The notes under the pieces were generated by a model. That model was not told where the DNA came from. It did not search any database and saw only the letters and a program-made list of their open reading frames with translations. DNA of 64,000 nucleotides from Alicycliphilus sp. UBA6560 (GTDB taxonomy: Bacteria > Pseudomonadota > Gammaproteobacteria > Burkholderiales > Burkholderiaceae_C): contig DJJU01000011.1 of assembly GCA_002434305.1 (NCBI GenBank), positions 263,239-327,238 of the forward strand, in the 5' to 3' direction. Positions 25,793 to 34,320 of the stretch are shown piece after piece. The position numbers and the translations under genes are program-made. Within the stretch, counting starts at the first letter, position 1. Every line of letters begins with the position of its first letter.

Positions 25793-26470
25793 TTAGTGCG
25801 TGTCCAGCGCCACGGTGCACAGCCAGGGCAGGCCGTCCAGGTCGTCGTAGTGGCCCACCACTACGGCGCGGCCCGCCTCGGCCGTGGCGCAGTCCTGCAG
25901 CGCGGCGCGCAGGTAGCCGATGGAGGCACGGTCCAGCGCGGCGACGGGCTCGTCGATCAGCGTCAGCGGCGCGCCGCTGGCCAAGGCCGCGGCCAGCAGC
26001 ACCTTGCGCTGGCTGCCGGTGGAGAGCTGGAACATCGCCTTGTCCAGGTGGGGCTGCAACGCAAAGCCTTGCACATGGCGCTGCCATGCCGGGGCGCTCC
26101 AGCGCGGGTATTGCGCGGCCAAGGCCATGCTCCAGGCCAGCGGCGTCATGTCCCGCAGCCAGGCATCGCGCGGGTCGCGCCAGAACACCTGCTGGCGGTA
26201 GCCGGGGCTGCCGTGGGCCAGGCCGTTCAGCTGCAGGCGGCCTGCGGCCGGCACGATTTCGCCAGCCAGCAGCCGTAGCACGCTGGTCTTGCCAGCGCCC
26301 TCGTCCCCTAGCACCAGGACCAGGCCGGCCGGCAGATGCTGGCTCCAGCCCTGCAGGAGGGGCTTGCCGGGAAAGCCGAGATCCACCGCATGCGCCGCCA
26401 GCACGAAGGACGGCGCGCCCGCGCCCTGGGTCACACTCGGGGCTCGCATTTCAGACGTTGGAAAGGCCAT
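25793..26470 (-). CDS. Orphan ABC transporter ATP-binding protein
   Basis: A protein of up to 225 residues with a full set of ABC ATPase motifs: Walker A LGDEGAGKTSVLRLLAGE, a signature that reads QLSTGSQRKVLLAAALA, Walker B LTLIDEPVAALD and the switch histidine in VVVGHYD. There is no permease or binding-protein gene beside it. The start is uncertain: the first ATG (26470) shares its CATG with the divergent small gene, and the next ATG (26449, MRAPSVTQ) gives 218 residues; neither has a Shine-Dalgarno. It resembles ATPases of CcmA/YhiH-like small transporters. Function unknown. Confidence 0.85.
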   Translation of the reverse strand: MAFPTSEMRAPSVTQGAGAPSFVLAAHAVDLGFPGKPLLQGWSQHLPAGLVLVLGDEGAGKTSVLRLLAGEIVPAAGRLQLNGLAHGSPGYRQQVFWRDPRDAWLRDMTPLAWSMALAAQYPRWSAPAWQRHVQGFALQPHLDKAMFQLSTGSQRKVLLAAALASGAPLTLIDEPVAALDRASIGYLRAALQDCATAEAGRAVVVGHYDDLDGLPWLCTVALDTH

Positions 26471-26837
26471 GGCGTTGCATTTTCTTGATTTCGACTACAG
26501 CGAGGCGGAGGACGGCGTCGCCACCTGGGACGCCATTGCCAGCGTGCCCGAGGCGCGGCGGCAGGAGCTCGCCCAGGAGGTGCACAGCATACTGGCCTGG
26601 GCCTGGACGGAATTCGGCGCGCTGCACGGTCCTCATGAGGAGGGAGGCCTGTGGCAATACGACCTGCAATGCGAACGCCGGGGACAGCCGCTGCAGGAGC
26701 TTCGCTACGACGGGGCGCGCGGCGAGCTGGTGCCCGCCCTGCAGGCGGGAAGCGATGGACGCGTTACCCTCACGCTGTCGATAAGCGGGCTGCCGGCCTT
26801 TGCCGAGGCCTTCGCGGCGCACTTTGGCCTTTTTTAA
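26469..26837 (+). CDS. Small conserved protein of unknown function (DUF6806-like)
   Basis: A 122-residue acidic cytoplasmic protein beginning MALHFLDFDYSEAEDGVATWDA. It has no signal peptide or membrane segment and reads as an alpha/beta domain (WAWTEFGALHGPHEEGGLWQYDLQ). I believe similar proteins are conserved in Comamonadaceae, but no function is known. GGAAAGG lies just before the ATG. It is divergent from the orphan ABC ATPase gene, with which it shares the bases CATG, and ends 19 bp from the convergent DUF1178 gene. Confidence 0.7.
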   Translation: MALHFLDFDYSEAEDGVATWDAIASVPEARRQELAQEVHSILAWAWTEFGALHGPHEEGGLWQYDLQCERRGQPLQELRYDGARGELVPALQAGSDGRVTLTLSISGLPAFAEAFAAHFGLF

Positions 26838-26856
26838 GCAGGGCCTGGCCGCCCTA

Positions 26857-27339
26857 CTACTGCAGCGATTCCTTGGCGGCCGCCGACAGGGCCAAGGGCA
26901 GCACGGCGATGCCTTCGTCGAGCAGCTGCGCCGCCTCCTGCGCCGTGGCTTGGCCGCGAATGCCGCGCTCCTCGATCTCGCCGTGGTGCATGCGGCGCGC
27001 CTCCTGCGCGAAACGCGTGCCCACGTCCTCGGTGTTGGCCATGATCCTGCGGGACAGCTGCAGCCAGGCGGCCTGCAGCTCGGCCGGCACGGAGGCCAGG
27101 GCGGCATCCTTGCCCGTGGACGGTGGGGGATGAGGCGCCGCGGTCGGCTGGTCGGGGCCGCTGCCCTGGTTGCTGCGCAGGTTCAGGCGGGGGGCGCTCA
27201 GAGCCTTGCGGATGTCGGCACTGGCGCACATGGGGCACTGCACTAGGCCGCGGGCCAGCTGGCTTTGGAAGTCGTCCTCGCTGCCGAACCAGCCCTCGAA
27301 GCCGTGGCCGTGGGCGCACAGGAGGTCGAGCACCTTCAC
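26857..27339 (-). CDS. DUF1178 family protein
   Basis: A 160-residue protein starting at GTG (MKVLDLLCAHGHGFEGWFGSEDDF), a start that matches the family exactly. A zinc-ribbon-like pair is formed by the early LLCAHGH and VQCPMCASADI. The C-terminal half (RRIMANTEDVGTRFAQEARRMHHGE) is the conserved core. A P/T-rich linker lies between. It is the last gene of the nuo run, 7 bp after the DUF2818 gene, as usual in Burkholderiales. Its function, perhaps complex I related, is unproven. Confidence 0.88.
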   Translation of the reverse strand: MKVLDLLCAHGHGFEGWFGSEDDFQSQLARGLVQCPMCASADIRKALSAPRLNLRSNQGSGPDQPTAAPHPPPSTGKDAALASVPAELQAAWLQLSRRIMANTEDVGTRFAQEARRMHHGEIEERGIRGQATAQEAAQLLDEGIAVLPLALSAAAKESLQ

Positions 27340-27346
27340 GGCGGCC

Positions 27347-27676
27347 TCAAGCCTCTTCGGCCACGACCGCCCCCTTGCGGCGGACCAGGTAGCGGTAGAC
27401 GAAGCCCGGGAAGGCCAGCGTGACGAACAGGGCACCCGTCACGGCGTAGAACTCCCAGTTCTGCGGGGCGATCTGGCCGGCGCGCTGCTCGATCAGCAGC
27501 GCCAGTGCGCCGACGATGAAATACATGAGCACCAGCTCGACCAGTCGCATGCCAAAGGGCTTGGGGCCGCCCTTAACGCGCGGGCCGGCGATCAACCAGC
27601 GCTCGCTCAGGAACGGCAGGTTGGCCGCGGCAAAGGCCGCGGCGATCACCAGCCAGATGGCGGCAGTCTGGGTCAT
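27347..27676 (-). CDS. DUF2818 family membrane protein
   Basis: A 109-residue protein with three hydrophobic segments: the N-terminal AAIWLVIAAAFAAANLPF, the middle LVELVLMYFIVGALALLI and the later FYAVTGALFVTLAFPGFVYRYL. NLPFLSERW and KPFGMRLVEL are typical of DUF2818. It sits directly after nuoN and is predicted to be co-transcribed with complex I, which makes it a candidate accessory or assembly factor; this is inference from position. Confidence 0.88.
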   Translation of the reverse strand: MTQTAAIWLVIAAAFAAANLPFLSERWLIAGPRVKGGPKPFGMRLVELVLMYFIVGALALLIEQRAGQIAPQNWEFYAVTGALFVTLAFPGFVYRYLVRRKGAVVAEEA

Positions 27677-27714
27677 CGGATTGAAAGATCAGGCCGGGTG
27701 CAGCGCACCGATGC

Positions 27715-29208
27715 TCAGGTCGCCAGCGCGCGCACGATGGCGTCCGCGCACAGGGCCATCAGGCCGCCGGGCAGGATGCCCAGCACCAGCACCAGCGCGC
27801 CGTTGAGCGTCAGCACCACGCGCACCTGCAGCGGCGCCGTGACGCGCGCAGCCGTCAGCGGCGCGTCGAAGTACATCACCTTGACCACGCGCAAGTAATA
27901 GAAGGCGCCGATCAGCGACATGACCACCGCAAACACGGCCAGGGCGATGTACAGCGACTGGCCGGAGGCGACCAGCGCCTGCAGCACCGACAGCTTGGCG
28001 TAGAAACCCACTAGCGGCGGAATGCCGGCCAGCGAGAACATGCAGATCGCCATCACGCCGGCGTACAGCGGGCTGCGCTGGTTCAGGCCGGCCAGGTCGG
28101 CAATCTCCTCGCTCTCGAAGCCGTCGCGCGCCAGCAGCAGGATGACGCCGAACGTGGCCAGGAAGGTCAGCACGTAGGTGACGATGTAGAACATGGCCGA
28201 GCTGTAGGCGTTCTCGACGGCCGTGGCGTCCACGTTGCCGTGCACCACGCCCGACATCAGGCCCAGCATGACGAAGCCCATCTGGCCGATGGTGGAGTAG
28301 GCCAGCATGCGCTTCAGATTGGTCTGGACGATACCGGCCAGGTTGCCCACCAGCAGCGAGCCGATGGCCAGCACGGCCAGCATCTGCTGCCAGTCGATGG
28401 CCAGCGGCAGCAGGCCGTCCACCAGCAGGCGAATGATGATGGCGAAGGCCGCCAGCTCAGGCGCGCTGCCGATGAACAGCGTGATGGCGGAAGGCGCGCC
28501 CTGGTACACGTCCGGCACCCACATGTGGAAGGGCACGGCGCCCAGCTTGAAGGCCAGGCCGGCCACCACGAACACCAGGCCGAAGACCAGCACCTGGTGG
28601 CGGATCTGGCCGGCGTTGATGGCCTTGAAGACCTGGCCGATGTCCAGCGAGCCGGTGGCGCCGTAGATCATCGACAGGCCGTACAGCAGAAAGCCGCTGG
28701 CCATGGCGCCGAGCACGAAGTACTTCATGGCCGCCTCGGTGGCCTGCGCATGGTCGCGGCGCAGGGCTACCAGCGCATAGCTGGACAGCGTCAACAGCTC
28801 CAGGCCCAGGTACAGCACCAGGAAGTTGTTGCCCGAAATCATCACGAACATGCCCAGCAGCGCCAGCATGGTCAGCGTGAACAGCTCGCCGCCGCGCAGC
28901 ATGTCGCGGTCGGCGGCATAGGGACGGCTGTAGACCAGCGTGACCATCACGGCCAGGGTGGCGAAGCACTTGAGCCAGTTGCCCATGGCGTCGCTGACGA
29001 TCATGTTGGCCCAGCCGTAGAAGGTGTTGCCGGTGCTGGCGTACATGGCCTGCATGGCGGCCACGACGGCCAGGGTGAGCATGGTCAGCACGTAGGTCGC
29101 AGTGCGCTGGCTGCTCTTGACGCCCAGGTCCACCAGGGCGATCACGCAGGCCATGACCAGCAGCACGATCTCGGGATAGATCGCCAGCCAGCTGATGTTG
29201 TCAATCAT
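27715..29208 (-). CDS. nuoN: NADH-quinone oxidoreductase subunit N
   Basis: One of three antiporter-like proton-pumping subunits of complex I. The 497-residue protein has about 14 membrane helices. The conserved glutamate of helix 5 is in LYLGLELLTLSSYALVAL, and the pump lysine region is in LAFKLGAVPFHMWVPDVYQGAP. The ATG (MIDNISWLAIYPE) is preferred over a TTG six bases upstream because a GAGAGA box is correctly spaced to it. It is the last classical nuo gene. Confidence 0.97.
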   Translation of the reverse strand: MIDNISWLAIYPEIVLLVMACVIALVDLGVKSSQRTATYVLTMLTLAVVAAMQAMYASTGNTFYGWANMIVSDAMGNWLKCFATLAVMVTLVYSRPYAADRDMLRGGELFTLTMLALLGMFVMISGNNFLVLYLGLELLTLSSYALVALRRDHAQATEAAMKYFVLGAMASGFLLYGLSMIYGATGSLDIGQVFKAINAGQIRHQVLVFGLVFVVAGLAFKLGAVPFHMWVPDVYQGAPSAITLFIGSAPELAAFAIIIRLLVDGLLPLAIDWQQMLAVLAIGSLLVGNLAGIVQTNLKRMLAYSTIGQMGFVMLGLMSGVVHGNVDATAVENAYSSAMFYIVTYVLTFLATFGVILLLARDGFESEEIADLAGLNQRSPLYAGVMAICMFSLAGIPPLVGFYAKLSVLQALVASGQSLYIALAVFAVVMSLIGAFYYLRVVKVMYFDAPLTAARVTAPLQVRVVLTLNGALVLVLGILPGGLMALCADAIVRALAT

Positions 29209-29232
29209 CTTCAATCTCTCGGTTCAGTCTGG

Positions 29233-30708
29233 TCAGGGAAGCTTGCTTTGCGCTACGTGCTTGAGCAGCTGCGCCACGGACGGATCCATCGCGTCGGTGA
29301 ACGGCTTCGGATAGATCCCCATGTACAGCACGGCGATGGCCAGCAGCGACAGCATGAGGAACTCGCGACCGTTGATGTCGGCCATGGCGCGCACGTTGGC
29401 GTTGGTCACGGGGCCGAGGTAGACGCGCTTGTACATCCACAGCGTGTAGCTGGCGCCCAGGATCAGGGCGATGGCGGCGCCCAGGCCGACCCAGAAGTCG
29501 AAGCGCACGGCGGCAATGATGACCATCCACTCGCCCACGAAGCCCGCCGTGGCCGGCAGGCCGCAGTTGGCCATGGCGAACAGCAGCGCGAAGGCGGCGA
29601 ACTTGGGCATGGTGTTGACCACGCCGCCATAGGCAGCGATCTCGCGCGAGTGCACCCGGTCGTACAGCACGCCGATGCACAGGAACATGGCGCCGGAGAC
29701 GAAGCCGTGGGCAATCATCTGCACCAGGCCGCCGGAGATGCCCAGGTCATTGAAGATGAAGAAGCCCAGCGTCACGAAACCCATGTGTGCCACGGACGAG
29801 TAGGCCACCAGCTTCTTCATGTCCTTTTGCACCATGGCGACCAGGCCCACGTAGATCACGGCGATCAGCGAGAAGGTGATCATCAGCCAGGCCCACTCAT
29901 GCGCGGCATCGGGTGCGATGGGCAGCGAAAAACGCAGGAAGCCATAGGCGCCCAGCTTGAGCATGATGGCCGCCAGCACGGCGGAGCCGCCGGTGGGGGC
30001 TTCCACGTGCACGTCGGGCAGCCAGGTGTGCACCGGCCACATCGGCACCTTTACCGCGAAGGCGGCGAACAGGGCGAAGAAGAGCAGCGTCTGCGCCGTG
30101 CCAGTCAAGGGCAGCTGGTGCCAGGTCAGGATGTCGAAGCTGCCGCCCGCCTGGTTGTACAGGTAGATGAAAGCCACCAGGGTGAGCAGCGAACCCATCA
30201 GCGTGTACAGGAAGAACTTGAACGCCGCGTAGATTCGGTTGGGGCCACCCCAGATGCCGATGATCAGGTACATCGGGATCAGTGTGGCCTCGAAGAACAC
30301 GTAGAACAGCATGCCGTCCAGCGCGGCGAACACGCCGGTCATCAGGCCCGACAGGATCAGGAACGCGCCCATGTACTGGTTCACGCGCTCGGTGATCGAC
30401 TGCCAGGAGGCGATCACCACGATCACCGTGATGAAGGCCGTCAGTGGCACGAACCACAGCGAAATGCCATCCACGCCCAGGTGGTAGTGGATGCTGAAGC
30501 GCTCGATCCAGACCGCTTTTTCAACGAACTGCATGGCGGCGCTGGTGCTGTCGAAGCCACTCATGAGCGGTACCGTCACGGCTAGTCCGATCAGGGCACC
30601 GATGAGCGACAGCCAGCGCACCAGCGGCGCCTGCCCCTCCCGGCCCAGGGCCAGCACCAGGGCGCCGAAGGCGATGGGCACCCAGATGGCAAGACTCAAC
30701 AAACCCAT
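29233..30708 (-). CDS. nuoM: NADH-quinone oxidoreductase subunit M
   Basis: Antiporter-like proton-pumping subunit of complex I, 491 residues, with about 14 membrane segments. The conserved helix-5 glutamate is in FYVFFEATLIPMYLIIGIWGG, and the lysine/histidine region includes AFAVKVPMWPVHTWLPDVHVEAPT. HMGFVTLGFFIFN is the broken-helix region shared with nuoL and nuoN. It lies 16 bp downstream of nuoL. Confidence 0.97.
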   Translation of the reverse strand: MGLLSLAIWVPIAFGALVLALGREGQAPLVRWLSLIGALIGLAVTVPLMSGFDSTSAAMQFVEKAVWIERFSIHYHLGVDGISLWFVPLTAFITVIVVIASWQSITERVNQYMGAFLILSGLMTGVFAALDGMLFYVFFEATLIPMYLIIGIWGGPNRIYAAFKFFLYTLMGSLLTLVAFIYLYNQAGGSFDILTWHQLPLTGTAQTLLFFALFAAFAVKVPMWPVHTWLPDVHVEAPTGGSAVLAAIMLKLGAYGFLRFSLPIAPDAAHEWAWLMITFSLIAVIYVGLVAMVQKDMKKLVAYSSVAHMGFVTLGFFIFNDLGISGGLVQMIAHGFVSGAMFLCIGVLYDRVHSREIAAYGGVVNTMPKFAAFALLFAMANCGLPATAGFVGEWMVIIAAVRFDFWVGLGAAIALILGASYTLWMYKRVYLGPVTNANVRAMADINGREFLMLSLLAIAVLYMGIYPKPFTDAMDPSVAQLLKHVAQSKLP

Positions 30709-30724
30709 TTTTCTTCTGCTCCCG

Positions 30725-32743
30725 TTATTTGTTGAGCCACACGAAGTACGTCATGAGGGCGAATACGCCAAGGATCATGATCAGCGCGTAGTGGTAGAGG
30801 TAACCGGACTGCATCCAGCGCACCACCGTCCCGATGCGGCCAACCAGCTTCCAGGAACCGTTGACCACGGCGCCGTCTATCAGCGCCTGATCGCCGCCCT
30901 TCCACAGGGCAATACCAAGACCGCGCGCGCCGCGCGCGACGATGTTCTCGTTGATCCAGTCCAGGTAGTACTTGTTGTCCAGCAGTGTGTAGACGGGCTG
31001 GAAGGTGCGCTTGATGGCCGCTGGCAGTGCGGGGTTGACCATGTACATGTAATACGACAGCGCCACACCAGCGGCAGCCAGCCAGAAAGGCAGCGTCATC
31101 AGGCCATGGGTGGCCATGGCCATGGGGCCGTGGAAGGCCTCGGCAATCGCCGCCATGGCGGGGTGGCGTGCGGCATCGACAAAGATCACGTCCTTGAAGA
31201 AGTCGCCGAACAGCATGGGCTGCACGTACAGGAAGCCGATGACCACCGAAGGAATCGCCAACAGGATCAGCGGCAGCGTCACCACCCAGGGAGACTCGTG
31301 CGGCTTGGCGTGGGCATCGTGGCCGTGACCATGGTCGTCGTGGTGGGCATCCGGGTTCTGGTCGTAGCGCTCCTTGCCATGGAAAACCAGGAAGTACATG
31401 CGGAACGAGTAGAACGCCGTCACGAACACGCCGGCCATCACGGCAAAGTAGGCGAAGCCGGCGGCTGGCAGGTTGCTGTGGTGCACAGCCTCGATGATGT
31501 TCTCCTTGGAATAGAAGCCCGAGAACAGAGGCGTGCCGATCAGCGCGAGCGAGCCCAGCAGCGAGGTGATCCAGGTGATGGGCATGTACTTGCGCACGCC
31601 ACCCATCCAGCGGATGTCCTGGTTGTGGTGCATGCCGATGATGACCGAGCCCGCACCCAGGAACAACAGGGCCTTGAAGAACGCGTGCGTCATCAGGTGG
31701 AACACGGCCACCGAATAGGCGGATGCGCCCAGCGCCACCGTCATGTAGCCCAGCTGTGACAGCGTGGAATACGCCACCACCCGCTTGATGTCGTTCTGGA
31801 TGATGCCCAGGAAACCCATGAACAGTGCCGTGATGGCGCCAATCACCAGGATGAAGTTCAGTGCCGTGTCGGACAGCTCGAACAGCGGCGACATGCGCGA
31901 GACCATGAAGATGCCGGCCGTCACCATGGTGGCGGCGTGGATCAGCGCGGAAATCGGCGTGGGGCCTTCCATGGAGTCGGGCAGCCACACGTGCAGCGGG
32001 AACTGCGCGCTCTTGCCCATGGCGCCGATGAACAGGCAGATGCAGATCACGGTGATCAGCATCCAGTCGGTACCGGGAAAGCCTACCGACCCCAGCTCAC
32101 CCGACTTGGCGAAGATTTCGGAATAGTTGAAGGTGCCTGCGTAAGCCGCGATCAGCCCGATGCCCAGGATGAAGCCGAAGTCACCCACACGGTTGACCAG
32201 AAACGCCTTCATGTTGGCGAAGATGGCGGTGGGCTTGTTGAACCAGAAGCCGATCAGCAGATACGACACCAGGCCCACCGCCTCCCAGCCGAAGAACAGC
32301 TGCAGCAGGTTGTTGCTCATGACCAGCATGAGCATGGAGAAGGTGAACAGCGAGATGTAGGAGAAGAAACGGTTGTAGCCCGGGTCTTCTTCCATGTAGC
32401 CGATGGTGTAGATGTGCACCATCAGCGACACGAAGGTCACCACGCACATCATCATCGCCGTCAGGCTGTCGATGAGAAAGCCCACTTCCATCTTCAGCTC
32501 GCCCACCACCATCCAGGTGTAGAGGGTTTCGTTGAAGTAGGCACCGTCCATGGCCACGCTCTTGAGCGTCATGGCGGACAGCACGAAGGCGATGAACACG
32601 CCCAGAATGGTCAGCGTGTGGGACACGCCGCGGCCGATGCGGTTACCGCCAAAGGCCGTGCCGAAGACACCTGCCAGCAGCGAGCCGGCCAGCGGCGCCA
32701 GTGGCACCGCCAGCAGCGTCGAAACAGAAAGCGTTTGACTCAT
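30725..32743 (-). CDS. nuoL: NADH-quinone oxidoreductase subunit L
   Basis: The largest antiporter-like subunit of complex I, 672 residues, with about 16 membrane segments and the long amphipathic lateral helix and final membrane helix in the C-terminal part. The conserved glutamate is in LQLFFGWEAVGLVSYLLIGFW; the pump lysine is in GAMGKSAQFPLHVWLPDSMEGPTP. A histidine-rich soluble loop (DAHHDDHGHGHDAHAKPH) interrupts the second half, between helices, and could bind metal ions. Such His-rich loops occur in this lineage but are variable. Confidence 0.97.
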   Translation of the reverse strand: MSQTLSVSTLLAVPLAPLAGSLLAGVFGTAFGGNRIGRGVSHTLTILGVFIAFVLSAMTLKSVAMDGAYFNETLYTWMVVGELKMEVGFLIDSLTAMMMCVVTFVSLMVHIYTIGYMEEDPGYNRFFSYISLFTFSMLMLVMSNNLLQLFFGWEAVGLVSYLLIGFWFNKPTAIFANMKAFLVNRVGDFGFILGIGLIAAYAGTFNYSEIFAKSGELGSVGFPGTDWMLITVICICLFIGAMGKSAQFPLHVWLPDSMEGPTPISALIHAATMVTAGIFMVSRMSPLFELSDTALNFILVIGAITALFMGFLGIIQNDIKRVVAYSTLSQLGYMTVALGASAYSVAVFHLMTHAFFKALLFLGAGSVIIGMHHNQDIRWMGGVRKYMPITWITSLLGSLALIGTPLFSGFYSKENIIEAVHHSNLPAAGFAYFAVMAGVFVTAFYSFRMYFLVFHGKERYDQNPDAHHDDHGHGHDAHAKPHESPWVVTLPLILLAIPSVVIGFLYVQPMLFGDFFKDVIFVDAARHPAMAAIAEAFHGPMAMATHGLMTLPFWLAAAGVALSYYMYMVNPALPAAIKRTFQPVYTLLDNKYYLDWINENIVARGARGLGIALWKGGDQALIDGAVVNGSWKLVGRIGTVVRWMQSGYLYHYALIMILGVFALMTYFVWLNK

Positions 32744-32774
32744 TGTTGAGAACCTTGCAAGTGGCGGGGCCGCA

Positions 32775-33083
32775 TCAACCCTTGAGGGTGTTGAGATCTT
32801 CCGCGTCGATGCTGGAGCGGTTGCGGAACAACAGCACCAGGATGGCCAGGCCGATGGCCGCCTCGGCTGCCGCCACCGTCATGATGAAGAACACGAACAC
32901 CTGTCCGTGCATGTCCCCCAGGTAGCTGGAGAACGCCACGAAATTCATGTTCACGGCCAAGAGCATCAACTCGATGGCCATGAGCAGCACGATGAGGTTC
33001 TTGCGGTTCAGGAAGATGCCCATCACGGACAGCGCAAACAGCATGGCGCCCAGCGACAGGTAGTGGCCCAGGGTGGGTGTCAT
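32775..33083 (-). CDS. nuoK: NADH-quinone oxidoreductase subunit K
   Basis: A 102-residue complex I membrane subunit with three helices. The conserved glutamate of helix 2, on the proton path, is in LLMAIELMLLAVNMNFV, and a second in AAEAAIGLAIL. It overlaps nuoJ by 4 bp (ATGA), so the two are translationally coupled. Confidence 0.97.
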   Translation of the reverse strand: MTPTLGHYLSLGAMLFALSVMGIFLNRKNLIVLLMAIELMLLAVNMNFVAFSSYLGDMHGQVFVFFIMTVAAAEAAIGLAILVLLFRNRSSIDAEDLNTLKG

Positions 33084-33742
33084 TGCTTGTTCTCCTCGGC
33101 AGTGGGTGCGGCCTGCGGCACGGGTGCGGCGGTGGGCGCCATCTTCACCAGCACCATGCGGTCCTGGGCGCGCACGCGGATCTGCTCGCCCGGGTCGATG
33201 GCCTTGGAATCCTTGCGCTGGCGCAGCGTCAGGGCGATGGCGGAGATCATGGCCACCAGCAGAATCACGGCGGCGATCTCCACGGGCAGGAGGTACTCGG
33301 TATAGAGCAGCTGGCCCAGCGCCTGGGTGTTGGAATACGGCAGCGCCTTGCCAGCCGCGTCAACCAGCGCGCCCGCAACCTTGGGCTCTTCCATGCCGCG
33401 AAAGCCCGTCATCAGTACCGCCGCCATCTCCAGGGCGATCAGCGCACCGATCAGCACGGCCAGGGGGAAGTGCCGCCAGAAGCTGCGCCGCATGTTCTCG
33501 ATGCGGATGTCCAGCATCATCACCACGAACAGGAACAGCACCATCACCGCGCCCAGGTACACCAGCACCAGCACGATGGCAAGAAATTCTGCCTTGAGCA
33601 ACAGCCACAGACCGGACGCCTGCGAGAACGCCAGGATCAGGTGCAAAACGGCGTGCACAGGATTGCGCGCCGTGACGACCCGGAAGGCTGCATACAGCAG
33701 CACCACCGAGAACAGGTAGAAAAAGCCGGTCTTGACGTCCAT
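33080..33742 (-). CDS. nuoJ: NADH-quinone oxidoreductase subunit J
   Basis: A 220-residue membrane subunit of complex I with five helices in the first 165 residues, including AIVLVLVYLGAVMVLFLFVVMML (the conserved pi-bulge helix 3). The C-terminal 50 residues form a soluble Q/P/A-rich tail (RKDSKAIDPGEQIRV.. and AAPTAEENKQ) typical of this lineage. It starts 51 bp after nuoI and overlaps nuoK. Confidence 0.96.
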   Translation of the reverse strand: MDVKTGFFYLFSVVLLYAAFRVVTARNPVHAVLHLILAFSQASGLWLLLKAEFLAIVLVLVYLGAVMVLFLFVVMMLDIRIENMRRSFWRHFPLAVLIGALIALEMAAVLMTGFRGMEEPKVAGALVDAAGKALPYSNTQALGQLLYTEYLLPVEIAAVILLVAMISAIALTLRQRKDSKAIDPGEQIRVRAQDRMVLVKMAPTAAPVPQAAPTAEENKQ

Positions 33743-33793
33743 GAATCGGGTCTTTTCAAAAATTCAGGCGTGAGGGTGTCGTCGCCGTGCGGG

Positions 33794-34309
33794 TCACCGG
33801 TACTTGGCGTCCGCGGCCTTGGCAGCGGCGATCTGCGGCTCGTAGCGGTCGCCCACGGCCAGCAGCATGTCCTTGGTGTAGTACAAGTCGCCGCGCTTTT
33901 CGCCGTGGTACTCGAGGATCTGCGTCTCGACAATGGAATCGACCGGGCAGCTTTCTTCGCAGAAGCCGCAGAAGATGCACTTCGTGAGGTCGATGTCGTA
34001 GCGCGTGGTGCGGCGCGAGCCGTCGGCACGCACGTCCGACTCGATGGTGATGGCCAGCGCCGGGCACACGGCTTCGCACAGCTTGCAGGCGATGCAGCGT
34101 TCCTCGCCGTTGTCATAGCGACGCAGCGCATGCAGGCCACGAAAACGTGGCGACAGCGGAGTCTTCTCCTCCGGGAACTGCACGGTGACCTTGCGGGCAA
34201 ACGCGTAGCGGCCGGTCAGGACCATGCCCTTGGCCAGTTCCCAGAGCAGGAAGCTCTTGAAGAAGTCCTTCAGGGAGAAGGACGAAGAAGGAGCAGCAAC
34301 AGCAGCCAT
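33794..34309 (-). CDS. nuoI: NADH-quinone oxidoreductase subunit I
   Basis: A 171-residue complex I subunit of the connecting arm carrying [4Fe-4S] clusters N6a and N6b. The two cluster motifs are visible: CIACKLCEAVCPA and CIFCGFCEESCPVD. The N-terminal amphipathic helices (SLKDFFKSFLLWELAKGM) contact the membrane arm. The ATG at MAAVAAPSSS is preferred; the upstream extension overlaps the nuoH end. 11 bp separate it from nuoH. Confidence 0.97.
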   Translation of the reverse strand: MAAVAAPSSSFSLKDFFKSFLLWELAKGMVLTGRYAFARKVTVQFPEEKTPLSPRFRGLHALRRYDNGEERCIACKLCEAVCPALAITIESDVRADGSRRTTRYDIDLTKCIFCGFCEESCPVDSIVETQILEYHGEKRGDLYYTKDMLLAVGDRYEPQIAAAKAADAKYR

Positions 34310-34320
34310 GGATGCCCCCG

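Noticed and set aside
28240..30585. A 781-codon plus-strand frame opposite nuoN and nuoM
   Set aside because: Composition is H/Q/G/D-rich, as expected from the complement of membrane-protein codons in a GC-rich genome. No start context and no domain.
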